Positions 50,867 to 59,602 of a stretch of 64,000 nt of DNA are shown here, in pieces. Source of the stretch: Poindextera sp041691315. GTDB taxonomy: Bacteria > Pseudomonadota > Alphaproteobacteria > Caulobacterales > Caulobacteraceae. The position numbers were made by a program, and so were the translations under genes. Each line of letters begins with the position of its first letter. Within the stretch, counting starts at the first letter, position 1. A model generated the notes under the pieces. That model saw nothing but the letters and a program-made list of their open reading frames with translations. It was not told the origin of the DNA and made no database searches. The stretch covers positions 1 through 64,000 of the forward strand of contig JBEPUW010000008.1 in NCBI GenBank assembly GCA_041691315.1, in the 5' to 3' direction.

Positions 50867-52165
50867 GTGGCCACCGCCGATCCCGCCGCCCTCGACGACT
50901 TCCTCAACCGGTTTCGCACCCAGGTCGATGCCGGCTTTGGCCTGATCCAGGGCGACGTATCGACCGTGCTGGGGACCCTGGTGGTCATCTCCATCGCGCT
51001 GACCGCCATCCTCTGGGCGATCGACGAGAACCAGAACGTGCTCGCAGCCCTGGTGCGCAAGGTCCTCCTGGTCGGGTTCTTCGCCTGGATGGTCACCCAG
51101 TGGCACAGTCTGTCCACGACCGTCGTCAACGGCTTCGCGGCCCTGGGCCTGCAGGCCGGCGGCGGGACCATGACGCTCTCGACCTTCACCACCTCGCCCT
51201 CGCAGATTGTCATGGCCGGCATCAAGGTCATCACCGGCCTGATGCAGTACGTGCAGAAGATCGCCCCGGGGCCGATTGAGTTCTTCGCTCATATCGACGT
51301 GGTGATCATGGCGGTCGTGGCGGCGATCGGCATCCTGATCGCCTTCGTGATCCTGGCGGTCGAGATCGTCGTCACCATCATCGAATTTCACATCGTCACC
51401 CTGGTGGCCTTCGTCACCATCCCGTTCGGGGTGCTGAGCCAGACGTCGTTCATGTCGGAGCGGGCGATCGGCTACGTCGTCTCCGTCGGCATCAAGCTGA
51501 TGGCGCTGGCGGTCGTGGTCAGCCTCGGGACCACGGTGTTCGACAGCTACACCGTCTCGGCCGATCCCGGCATCGGCGAGGACGTCGGGCTTCTTCTGGC
51601 AGCCGTCGTCATGGTCATGCTGGCGCTGAAGATCCCGGCCATCGCCGGGGCGCTGATTTCAGGCGGCCCGCAGCTCAACGCCGGCGGCGCGCTGATGGGC
51701 GCGGCCGGGGTGGCGGCCGGCGTCGCGGGCGGCGCCCTGGCGGCCCGGGCCCTCGGCGGCGCCATCGCCGGTGGAGCGACCGCCGGCGGTCAGGTCTCCG
51801 CCGCGCGCAGCGCCGCCGGCGCCCTGTCCTCCGGCGGTGGATCGCCGCCCTCTGGCGCCGGCCCAGGCGGCGGGGGAGCCTCACCCAGCGGCGGCGGACC
51901 GGGTCCCGGCGATTTCGCCCGCGCGCCCGTGTCATCGACCGCGGCGACTTTGCGCTCCGCCGGCGCGCGCATGATGGGCGGGTCCGGCGACGATGAGCCC
52001 CCGCCGCCGCCGCCTTCAGACACCCTCGCCCGCGCCGAGGCGCGCCAGAGTGGCGGCGGATTGGGCGGCGCGGCGCGGGGCGCGGCCGCCGCGGCCGCCC
52101 GCTCCGAGGAGGGCGGCCCGGGCATGACCGCCAGCCCGAGCCGCCGCGACGACCCCGAGGCGTAA
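50867..52165 (+). CDS. trbL: TrbL/VirB6-like polytopic membrane protein
   Basis: 432 aa. GTG start. Five or six membrane helices lie within residues about 25-265, for example VVMVMLALKIPAIAGALISGG. A long low-complexity tail rich in Gly, Ala, Pro and Ser follows (about 290-432, including a run of prolines). The tail is typical of TrbL. It forms part of the T4SS inner-membrane channel. Confidence 0.93.
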   Translation: MATADPAALDDFLNRFRTQVDAGFGLIQGDVSTVLGTLVVISIALTAILWAIDENQNVLAALVRKVLLVGFFAWMVTQWHSLSTTVVNGFAALGLQAGGGTMTLSTFTTSPSQIVMAGIKVITGLMQYVQKIAPGPIEFFAHIDVVIMAVVAAIGILIAFVILAVEIVVTIIEFHIVTLVAFVTIPFGVLSQTSFMSERAIGYVVSVGIKLMALAVVVSLGTTVFDSYTVSADPGIGEDVGLLLAAVVMVMLALKIPAIAGALISGGPQLNAGGALMGAAGVAAGVAGGALAARALGGAIAGGATAGGQVSAARSAAGALSSGGGSPPSGAGPGGGGASPSGGGPGPGDFARAPVSSTAATLRSAGARMMGGSGDDEPPPPPPSDTLARAEARQSGGGLGGAARGAAAAAARSEEGGPGMTASPSRRDDPEA

Positions 52166-52178
52166 GAGGACCCCGCCG

Positions 52179-52865
52179 ATGAACTCGCCCTTCCGCCGCG
52201 CCAACGACCGCTACGGGTCATCCGGTCCCACCGAAACGCCCTATCAGCGCGCCAGCCAGGAATGGGATCGCCGCATCGGCGCGCCGGTGATCCAGGCCCG
52301 GAACTGGCGACTGATGGCTTTCTGCGGCTGGGCGGTCGCGGCCCTGGCCGTCGGCGGGCTGATCTACGAGGGCTCGACGCACACCATCGCCACCTACGTT
52401 GTGCCGATCGACAAATACGGCCGTCCGGGGCGGATCGAGTTGGCGGGCCGGAGCTACACGCCCAGCTCGGCCGAGATCGGCTATTTCCTGGCCGACTGGG
52501 TGACGCGGACCCGGTCCAAAAGCATCGATCCCATCGTCATCCGCGACAACTGGACGACCGCCTACCGCTTCGTGGTCGGGGGCGCGATCGGTCAGCTCAA
52601 CGACTACGCCAAGGTCCACGATCCGTTCGCCAACGCCGGGTCGCAGGCGATCAGCGTCGAGGTGGTCTCGGTCCTCGCCCGCAGCCCATCGACCTACCAG
52701 GTGCAGTGGCGCGAGACGACCTACGACCAAGGCGCCACCACCTCCACCGTCAACTGGACGGGGCTTTTCACCACCAAGATCCAGCCGCCGAAGGACGAGG
52801 CCGAGCTCCGGGCCAATCCGCTCGGCGTCTACATCACCGCCTTCCAGTGGAGCCGAGAGCTATGA
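52179..52865 (+). CDS. trbF: TrbF/VirB8-like protein
   Basis: 228 aa. A cytoplasmic N-terminus (TPYQRASQEWDRRIGAPV) and one membrane helix (about 46-63) precede a periplasmic NTF2-like domain with YFLADWVTRTRSKSIDP and VSVLARSPSTYQVQWRE. It is an assembly factor of the T4SS core. The stop overlaps the trbG start (ATGA). Confidence 0.95.
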   Translation: MNSPFRRANDRYGSSGPTETPYQRASQEWDRRIGAPVIQARNWRLMAFCGWAVAALAVGGLIYEGSTHTIATYVVPIDKYGRPGRIELAGRSYTPSSAEIGYFLADWVTRTRSKSIDPIVIRDNWTTAYRFVVGGAIGQLNDYAKVHDPFANAGSQAISVEVVSVLARSPSTYQVQWRETTYDQGATTSTVNWTGLFTTKIQPPKDEAELRANPLGVYITAFQWSREL

Positions 52866-53839
52866 GCGCACCCTGCCCGTTCCCTACTCGTCTTGGCCTC
52901 GTCGGTCGCAGCGCCCTGGCCGTCTCGGCCCTCGCCGTCGCGGCCTGCATGGCGGCGGCCGCGTCCGCCCAGGCTCCGTCGCCGCCGGCGGCGGTCGCGC
53001 CGGCCGCGGCGGCTGTCCCAGCTGCGCCGCCAGCTCCGCCGCCACGGAGGCCGAGGCCGTTGCGGCCCCTGCCCGGGGCCAGGATCGTGCGTGTGGCCAA
53101 TGCAGACGCGCGCAGCTATCCGACCTCGGACGCCTACATCAACGCGACGCTGTTCTATGACTATGAGCCGGGCCGGCTCTACGAGGTGCAGACCAGCCCG
53201 CACTTCCTGACCGCCATCATGCTGCGCCCGGGCGAGAAGCTGCTGGCCAAGGCCGCCGGCGACACCGTGCGCTGGGTGCTTGGTGAAACGGCCGAGGGCG
53301 CAGGGCCAAACCAGCAGGTGGTGGTGCTGCTGAAGCCCATCCGCGGCGGCCTTCGGACCAATGTCGTGCTGACGACCGACCAGCGGACCTACCTGATCGA
53401 GGCGTCCAGCCGCGAGGGCGGGACCTACACCAGCGCGGTGAGCTGGAACTATCCGCAGGAACAGCTGGCCGCGGCGCTGGCAACCCAGGCGGCCGAGGCG
53501 GCGCGCGCCCAGAGCGTGGTGGCGACGCCCGCCCTGGCCATCGACCAGCTGCACTTCGGCTATCGCGTCGAGCCGGTCCACGGCAAGGCGCCACGCTGGC
53601 AGCCGTTGCGGGTCTTCGACGACGGGACCAAGACCTACATCCAGTTTCCGATCAACATGGCCGCGACCGAGGCGCCGCCACTGTTCCTGGTGGGGCCGGG
53701 GGGCAAGGCCGAGCTGGTCAACTACCGTTTCCTGAACGGCTACTATGTCGTCGATCGGCTGATCGACGTCGCCGAGCTGCGGATCGGCGAGAAGCCCCAG
53801 GCCATCGTGCGCATCACCCGCACCAAGGACCGGGGCTGA
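52862..53839 (+). CDS. trbG: TrbG/VirB9-like outer-membrane complex protein
   Basis: 325 aa from the ATG at 52862. A signal peptide is followed by a proline/alanine-rich linker. The VirB9/CagX domain follows: YEVQTSPHFLTAIMLRPGEKL, TDQRTYLIEASSREGGTYTSAVSW and NGYYVVDRLIDVAELRIG. It forms the outer-membrane T4SS core with TrbI. Confidence 0.95.
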   Translation: MSAPCPFPTRLGLVGRSALAVSALAVAACMAAAASAQAPSPPAAVAPAAAAVPAAPPAPPPRRPRPLRPLPGARIVRVANADARSYPTSDAYINATLFYDYEPGRLYEVQTSPHFLTAIMLRPGEKLLAKAAGDTVRWVLGETAEGAGPNQQVVVLLKPIRGGLRTNVVLTTDQRTYLIEASSREGGTYTSAVSWNYPQEQLAAALATQAAEAARAQSVVATPALAIDQLHFGYRVEPVHGKAPRWQPLRVFDDGTKTYIQFPINMAATEAPPLFLVGPGGKAELVNYRFLNGYYVVDRLIDVAELRIGEKPQAIVRITRTKDRG

Positions 53840-53842
53840 GTC

Positions 53843-55066
53843 ATGACCTATCTGCCGCCCGACGCGCCGATGGACGGGCCGAGCGGTTCGGCCAAGCTCG
53901 CTCCGGACAGCGTGCTGGCCGCGCCGCGCTTCCCCGTCACCCGCTGGAACCGGCGCTACCTGTTCGCTGGCGCCGCGACCCTCGCCGCCATTGTCGCGGC
54001 GGGGTTCTACATCGGTTTCGGCGGGGCCCACGGCGCCGGCCCGAAACAGCCACCCGCCCCGCCCCCGGGCGACGCGGTGTCCACCACCCCGTCGCTCGGT
54101 GACCGCTACGCCAAGGGCTACGGCGACCCCTCCGTCCGGGCGATCGGCGCGCCAGGGTCCGCGACCTTGCCGCCGCCGGGCGTCTCACCGGCCGGGCTCG
54201 CCGCGGCTGGGCCGGCCCCGCCGCCCAAGCCGGTCGATCCGGCCGTGCAGCAGGCCCGCGACCAGGCCGCGGCCGCGCGCACGGCCAATCCGCTCTTCTC
54301 CGGCGGCGGCGGGCCTCCCCCCGCGCCGAGTGAGCTTGCGCAGGGCTTCGCGCCGGCCGCGCCACTTCCGGCCCCGCCGGCGCCGACCCAGGCCGCGGAC
54401 GTCCAGCCCGCCAACGGCCAGGGCGGCAAGCGCCAGTTCCTGGCCGGCGCCAAGGCCGACGACTACCTGGCCAGTCCGCTGCGCGGGCCCGAGAGCCCGT
54501 GGGAGGTCAAGGCCGGCACGATCATTTCGGCGGCCCTGATCACCGCGATCAACTCCGACCTGCCCGGAGAGATCATCGCCCAGGTCACAGAGCCGGTTTA
54601 CGACCACGTCACTGGCCGGACAGTGCTGATCCCGCAGGGGTCGAAGCTGATCGGCCAGTACGACAGCCAGGTCGCCTACGGCCAGGAGCGCGCGCTGATC
54701 GCCTGGAACCGGATCGTCATGCCGGACGGGCGCTCGATCAATATGGGCGCGATGGGCGGCGCCGACCTTTCCGGCGCCGCCGGCCTCAAGGACAGGGTCG
54801 ACGGCCACTTCTGGCAAGTGGCGCGGGGGATCCTGCTCTCGACGGTGTTCAGCGTCGGCGCGGCATCGGCCCAGGACGCCAGTTCGCGCAGCTCGGGCAG
54901 CTTCGTCCTCAACAGCGCCGGGACCGGCGTGTCGGCCGAGGCCCAGCAGGTCGGACAGCAGATTACGTCCCGCGACCTGAACCGTCAGCCGACCATCACG
55001 GTACGGGCCGGCTGGCCGCTCCGGGTCCTGGTCAACAAGGACATGATCCTCGCGCCCTACCCCTGA
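53843..55066 (+). CDS. trbI: TrbI/VirB10-like protein
   Basis: 407 aa. One membrane helix (about 36-54) precedes a long proline-rich periplasmic spacer (65-190). The C-terminal VirB10 beta-barrel follows: VKAGTIISAALITAINSDLPG, VLIPQGSKLIGQYDSQVAYGQERALIAWNRI and a TVFSVGAA membrane-pore segment. It spans both membranes in the T4SS core. Confidence 0.96.
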   Translation: MTYLPPDAPMDGPSGSAKLAPDSVLAAPRFPVTRWNRRYLFAGAATLAAIVAAGFYIGFGGAHGAGPKQPPAPPPGDAVSTTPSLGDRYAKGYGDPSVRAIGAPGSATLPPPGVSPAGLAAAGPAPPPKPVDPAVQQARDQAAAARTANPLFSGGGGPPPAPSELAQGFAPAAPLPAPPAPTQAADVQPANGQGGKRQFLAGAKADDYLASPLRGPESPWEVKAGTIISAALITAINSDLPGEIIAQVTEPVYDHVTGRTVLIPQGSKLIGQYDSQVAYGQERALIAWNRIVMPDGRSINMGAMGGADLSGAAGLKDRVDGHFWQVARGILLSTVFSVGAASAQDASSRSSGSFVLNSAGTGVSAEAQQVGQQITSRDLNRQPTITVRAGWPLRVLVNKDMILAPYP

Positions 55067-55075
55067 GGTCCTCCG

Positions 55076-55396
55076 ATGTGCAGCCAAAGCGTCAAGCTCG
55101 GGCTCTATCTGCCCCGTTCCCTGCACGAGCGCATGGTCGCCGCGGCCGCATCGGTCGGGCGCGGCGCGCTGCAGGCGGCCTACGCCAAGGCCTTTGGCGA
55201 TCTCCTCGACGCCCTGGACCAGGGCTTCGACCTGGTCTTCGCCGCGGTCCGCGGGCCCAAGCGGCGGGTGACCGTGCGCCTGGCGGCGGCCCTCTGCGAG
55301 CGCCTGCGGCAACGGCTGGCGGCCCTCAACTTGAAGATCACCGACTTCGCGTGCGCGGCGGTCGAACGACATCTCTCTCCCGCCCCAGGAGGCTGA
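55076..55396 (+). CDS. Hypothetical protein at the end of the trb operon
   Basis: 106 aa. LGLYLPRSLHERMVAAAASVGR and KRRVTVRLAAALCERLRQRLAALNLKITDFACAAVE suggest a small helical protein, perhaps ribbon-helix-helix-like. It is 9 bases after trbI and 1 base before the next gene. No family firmly recognised. Confidence 0.65.
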   Translation: MCSQSVKLGLYLPRSLHERMVAAAASVGRGALQAAYAKAFGDLLDALDQGFDLVFAAVRGPKRRVTVRLAAALCERLRQRLAALNLKITDFACAAVERHLSPAPGG

Positions 55397-55397
55397 C

Positions 55398-55649
55398 TTG
55401 GCCAAGACCCCGACCCCGGCGCCGTTGGCGCTCGCGAAGATCGATCTCGAAGAAAAGTCGCTGGAGGTGCGCCTGCGCCTGAAGGGCAAGGCGGCCGTCG
55501 ACCTGATGGACTACCGGCGGGCCTACCAGGCCCTGAACGGACCGATCGAGGCCGAGCCCCTGGTCCAGTCCATCCTTGGCGCCTTCATCGAGGCCGACAA
55601 GGGGTTCCAGAGCTGGCGCAAGGCCAATCCCGCCCGTGCGGCGGGCTAG
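55398..55649 (+). CDS. DUF2274-like protein
   Basis: 83 aa. The C-terminal PLVQSILGAFIEADKGFQSWRK matches the DUF2274 signature, a small family that commonly follows trbI in such elements. ATG or TTG start directly after the previous stop. The function is unknown. Confidence 0.7.
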   Translation: MAKTPTPAPLALAKIDLEEKSLEVRLRLKGKAAVDLMDYRRAYQALNGPIEAEPLVQSILGAFIEADKGFQSWRKANPARAAG

Positions 55650-55839
55650 GCCGATTCGCGCCTGGACCCCGCAATTCTGCCGACTTGGCAAGTCCAAGAG
55701 AGTCCAGATCGCAGCAGGATATAGCGGGCTTTCCTGCCGGCGTCACCGTATCGCCGCGCCCAGACTCAACCCACCATCCCAGACTGCCGAATCGTGCGCC
55801 CAGCGCGGCGAAGCGGCGATGCCTGGAGATGTTCCAATG

Positions 55840-55970
55840 ACCTGACGCGACGAGGCTCTGAAACGGCGAAAGCCCCCCGTTGGCGCGGAGGGCTCTCGAG
55901 AAATTCGATCAACCGCGTGGAGGCGGCGTTGATGGGGAAAATCTAGGCGTCAGTCGATTCGACGTCAAGA
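55840..55970. repeat. Structured repeat, copy A
   Basis: Starts cctgacg. Hairpin 1 at 55871-55894 pairs AGCCCCCCG with CGGAGGGCT around TTGGCG. Hairpin 2 at 55908-55933 pairs ATCAAC with GTTGAT. It shares aaacggcgaaagccccc and further blocks with copy B (56146-56276). On the minus strand hairpin 1 is followed by a T-rich tail, so it may also be a terminator. The region 55650-56357 holds no gene. Confidence 0.65.
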
Positions 55971-56145
55971 CCCCAAAGCCTTGTGTGCGGCCGTTCGATC
56001 GCTCGATGCCGGCCCCGCCCGCGTCCTTGAAGAAGGACGGCCCGATGCCCTCACCCTGACCTCACCGACACCGCCCGGCGCGTCGCGCCGCGGCCGCCTC
56101 TTCACCCCGTCGCCCGGGCTTGCCGGGCCAAGGATCCAGACCGTG

Positions 56146-56276
56146 ACCTGACGACGAGACCCTAAAACGGCGAAAGCCCCCAGTTGACGCTGGAGGCTCT
56201 CGGAAATCGCTGAAGCCGTTGTGAGAGGCGGCTGATTGACCGGTTCAGACTAGGGGGCGTTTTGAACGCCGTCAAG
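56146..56276. repeat. Structured repeat, copy B
   Basis: Hairpin 1 at 56175-56198 pairs AGCCCCCAG with CTGGAGGCT around TTGACG; relative to copy A both sides of one pair change together (C-G to A-T). A perfect hairpin GGCGTT-TTG-AACGCC lies at 56256-56270. It ends about 80 bases before the RepC-like gene, where copy-number control elements often lie. Confidence 0.65.
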
Positions 56277-56357
56277 GACCGGACGGGAGAGCTTTGTCCC
56301 GAATTCCTGGCGATCTCAGCCCGTCGAAGCGGCTCGTCCCGACCATGAGGGACAACC

Positions 56358-57773
56358 ATGCAGACCGCCCATTCCGAGGAATGGCGGCCCGGATTCGCCA
56401 AGCGCGCGGAGAACTTCTCCGAGGTGTGCGCTCAGGCGGAAAGCTGGCGCTGGGCGCCGGGCGAGACGATCGCCCGGGTGGCCGCCGCCGTGCTGAAGGG
56501 CACGCCGATACTGACCATCCCGCAGCGCATGACGCTGCTGCTCTATGTCGAGCACCTGAACCAGGACCGCCTGGAGCAGGACATCGCCTGCGTCTGGCCG
56601 TCGACCAGCCTGATCGCCGAATACCTGGGCTGCAGCGAGAGCCAGGCGCGGGCCAACCGGCGCGCCCTGGAGGTCGCAGGCTACCTGGTGCGCGACTACA
56701 CCCGCGCCAATCGGCCCGCCGGCATCGAGGCCTACGACCTGCGCCCGCTGATGGCGCAGCTGCAGGCGCTGGAGGGTGTCGATGACGCGATCCGCGAGGC
56801 GCAGGCCGCCCGCAGGGCCGCCTATGCTGAGACGGTAGCTTTCCCGACAAGATATAGCGCCCAGGCGCCGGAATCCCGGCGCCTAGAACAGTCCCATGAG
56901 AACTTAAAGTCTTCTGTACGGGGGACGGACGCGGCTACGCCGCGAAGTTATCCTGAGACGCGGTCCGCTAAGCGGCCCGGAAACGGACAGGACGATCGAT
57001 CCTCGGGCCAACGCCCGCGCAACGGACAAGCCGGCGTCATTGGCTCTCCAGGGGGAGCCAGCGTCTCGGCTGGCGCGGGCTCTGACCCCTCGGTGTACGC
57101 GGAAATGGTGCGCCAGGAGCTCAGGACCGCCATCCAGGTCTGTCCTCGCCTGGCGCCGCTGGTGCGGGATGGCCTGCTCGCCAACCCCGCCAGCGCCACG
57201 CCGGAGGACGCCGCGCGGATCGCCGCCGCCGCGGCCGAGCTGATGCCGCAGCCCGAACGGAACAACGACCAGACGGTGGTCTGGGGCTGGCGCCGGCACG
57301 GGATCCGCGTGGTGACCATGATGGCCATCGCGCTCGAGGACCCCGAGGTGCGCAGCCCGTGCGCCTATTTCGGCAAGCTCTCCACCCAGGAGCGAGGAGC
57401 CGCCGACCTGCGGCTGAACCTGGCCCGGATTCTCCGCCAGAAGGGCATTGTTCCGCCAGTGGAGGCGGAACCAGAGATGGCCGTCAAGGTCGATGCGGCT
57501 CCGCCGCCGCTGATGTTCGCGCCAGGGGCCGAGGATCCGCCGTGGCCACAGATCAACGCCGAAATCCGCCGGTTGATCCGCGACGGCGCCCACGGCAGCT
57601 GGTTCAACCGGATCGGCTTCCATGGGGTCGTCGACGGGGTTTTGACCCTCTCGTCGCCGACCGGCATCGCGGCCGACCGAATCAAACGCGACTACGCCGA
57701 GGCGATCAAGATGGCGGCCGAGGCCTGCGGGGTCTGGGTCGAGCGGGTAGTGCTAACGGTGCGCAAGCGATGA
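56358..57773 (+). CDS. RepC-like replication initiator with DnaA-N-like C-terminus
   Basis: 471 aa; ATG with GAGGGA upstream. The N-terminal part (about 30-125) fits the RepC/winged-helix region: GTPILTIPQRMTLLLYVEHL, VWPSTSLIAEYLGCSESQARANRRALEVAGYLVRDY. A low-complexity linker covers about 165-235, and a helical region of RepC type follows. The last 80 residues (PWPQINAEIRRLIRDGAHGSW, DGVLTLSSPTGIAADRIKRDY) resemble the N-terminal domain of DnaA. No repA or repB is adjacent. The likely role is replication or copy control of the element. Confidence 0.8.
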   Translation: MQTAHSEEWRPGFAKRAENFSEVCAQAESWRWAPGETIARVAAAVLKGTPILTIPQRMTLLLYVEHLNQDRLEQDIACVWPSTSLIAEYLGCSESQARANRRALEVAGYLVRDYTRANRPAGIEAYDLRPLMAQLQALEGVDDAIREAQAARRAAYAETVAFPTRYSAQAPESRRLEQSHENLKSSVRGTDAATPRSYPETRSAKRPGNGQDDRSSGQRPRNGQAGVIGSPGGASVSAGAGSDPSVYAEMVRQELRTAIQVCPRLAPLVRDGLLANPASATPEDAARIAAAAAELMPQPERNNDQTVVWGWRRHGIRVVTMMAIALEDPEVRSPCAYFGKLSTQERGAADLRLNLARILRQKGIVPPVEAEPEMAVKVDAAPPPLMFAPGAEDPPWPQINAEIRRLIRDGAHGSWFNRIGFHGVVDGVLTLSSPTGIAADRIKRDYAEAIKMAAEACGVWVERVVLTVRKR

Positions 57774-57790
57774 CAGGGCGGCCAGATCGC

Positions 57791-58873
57791 CTATTTCGCC
57801 AAGATCTTCTTTTTCGCAGGCTTAGCCGGGGCCTCCTCGAAAAGACGCATGTCGAGGCGCTTGAACAGGTCGAGGCCTTCGTCGTCGCCGTATCGGGCGA
57901 TGAGGGTCTCGACCCAGGCCTGGAGCGCCTCTGCCGGATAGCCGGCCAGCTTCTTACCGTCGAAGACGATCTCGACGGTGCCATAGCCCGCGCCGTTCAT
58001 GTCCTCGTCGTAGTCGTACACGCCGGAGATCCCGCAGTCCGTCATCTGGTTAAAGACGCGCTTGCCTTTGGAACTGCCCCAGGCGGAGGCCTTGAACCGG
58101 TCCTCCTTGACCTTCAGACGCGAACCGTCCGCCGAGCCGTGCCGGGCCACCACCCAGATCGACTTGAGCTGTTCCTGTTTGCTAGACTCGCCAACATCGG
58201 AATCAAGGATGCGCTTCAGGCAGTCGTAGACGTGGCGGAGCCCGGTAACGGAGTCGGTGCGCTCGTCTTCAGTGTCTCCAGGCGCGCCGTCGAGGGTGCT
58301 TGGAAATGCCAGCGGCTGGCCTTTCTTCGGGCCGGTGGCCCCGGGGGTCTTCCGCAGGCTCTGCGAATACAGCAGCAGGATGTAACCGAACTGAGCCTTC
58401 AGACTGTCCTGGATGTCCGTCACGCTGTCGAAAGGGTGGAGCCAGTTGTCCTCGTGGCTTGAGGCGATCCAGTCGATGAAATCGAAGATGCGATTATCGT
58501 CAACCGTCGGCTTGAAATTGGCGGTCGGGTTTTTCCTGTAGGTTTGACGCAGCGCCTCAACTTTTTTGTCGACGAAGGCGAACACCGGCCGATCGAGCTT
58601 CTGGGCGGCCTTGATCTCCTCGTTGGTGATCGACTTGTCACTTCCGATGTAGTTGCCGCCGCGCCGGCCCCCGATGATCAGCACGACGTAGTCGGCATTG
58701 GGGATCATCTCGAGGCAGGCGTCGTGGGAGTGAACTTTCGGCTTCACCCCGAACTTCGTGTTCTGAGAGTTCAGGACCTCGAACCCGTAGCTTTCCAAAA
58801 AGGAGGTGAGCGACGCGCGCGCGTCGCTGAGGTCAAAGCAGGTGGAGCTCAGAAAGATACGAGGTTTCGCCAT
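57791..58873 (-). CDS. DUF4062-domain protein (possible defence cargo)
   Basis: 360 aa. The N-terminal domain reads PRIFLSSTCFDLSDARASLTSFLESYGFEVLNS, then HDACLEMIPNADYVVLIIGGRRGG, the DUF4062 signature, a Rossmann-like fold related by layout to TIR/SLOG-type sensors. The C-terminal half (about 190-340) is unassigned. Base composition is visibly lower in GC than its neighbours. The gene lies on the opposite strand, inserted between element backbone genes. DUF4062 proteins are found in immune-type genes, but the function here is inference. Confidence 0.85.
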   Translation of the reverse strand: MAKPRIFLSSTCFDLSDARASLTSFLESYGFEVLNSQNTKFGVKPKVHSHDACLEMIPNADYVVLIIGGRRGGNYIGSDKSITNEEIKAAQKLDRPVFAFVDKKVEALRQTYRKNPTANFKPTVDDNRIFDFIDWIASSHEDNWLHPFDSVTDIQDSLKAQFGYILLLYSQSLRKTPGATGPKKGQPLAFPSTLDGAPGDTEDERTDSVTGLRHVYDCLKRILDSDVGESSKQEQLKSIWVVARHGSADGSRLKVKEDRFKASAWGSSKGKRVFNQMTDCGISGVYDYDEDMNGAGYGTVEIVFDGKKLAGYPAEALQAWVETLIARYGDDEGLDLFKRLDMRLFEEAPAKPAKKKILAK

Positions 58874-58961
58874 GGCGGGTCCGATCCAAACGCCAGGGCC
58901 TCAGCCATGGTCGACAACGCCGTCATGTGGTGATCAGCGGCGGAACCTTCAACGTAGTTGT

Positions 58962-59357
58962 TCAGTCGGGCAAGGACCGACGATCCGTCGACAGGGTGAT
59001 CGTGCCCAGGTAGCCGAAGTCCTTGCGGATGGTGGCCACGGCCAGGCCGAGGTCCTTGTAGAGGCGGGGTTCGGCGACATCCTGCTTGTAGAGCTGGAAC
59101 TCGCCGGGGCGGTCGGACATGCGCAGCCGGATGGAGAAGAGGCCGTCTTCGCCTTCGGTCAGGCGGACATCGGTCAGGGTCACGCCCTGGCGCAGATAGT
59201 GGGTGACCCGGCGAAGGCGGATCGCCCGCTCGCCGTCGGCGGTGCGGACCCAGGCTTCCTCGCCCAGCGCGTCCTCGGGCGGGTCTTTGGCGTCCTTGGC
59301 CGCCACGGGCTTGGTTCCTTCCTTGCCGACGCGAAACGCTAGACCGGTTTTGTCCAA
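58962..59357 (-). CDS. Hypothetical protein, element-associated
   Basis: 131 aa from a TTG at 59357, with GGGGGA close upstream; no ATG is available. Segments EEAWVRTADGERAIRLRRVTHYLRQG, FSIRLRMSDRPGEFQLYKQD and GYLGTITLSTD suggest a small beta-rich protein. It lies 88 bases upstream of the DUF4062 gene on the same strand and is divergent from the Toprim gene. No family recognised. Confidence 0.6.
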   Translation of the reverse strand: MDKTGLAFRVGKEGTKPVAAKDAKDPPEDALGEEAWVRTADGERAIRLRRVTHYLRQGVTLTDVRLTEGEDGLFSIRLRMSDRPGEFQLYKQDVAEPRLYKDLGLAVATIRKDFGYLGTITLSTDRRSLPD

Positions 59358-59602
59358 TTGTCCCCCAGGCGCGCTTGAACGTCCATGCTGCCGAAGTCGT
59401 TCGGCGACGTGAGGGGGAGCGGTCTCCCCCTGCGCCGAAGCCGACCGCGTCTTCGGCGACCCCCTTGAGCGGGGCCGGCCCCGCAACGCCCCGGGATATT
59501 CCGAAGCTTAGCCGGAAAACTATCAAATTCCTGCGCGTTGTCGTCACCTTTCTGGAGGGGAGAGGGAGGGCCGGACCTGGCGAATTGACGCGGAGGTTTG
59601 CG

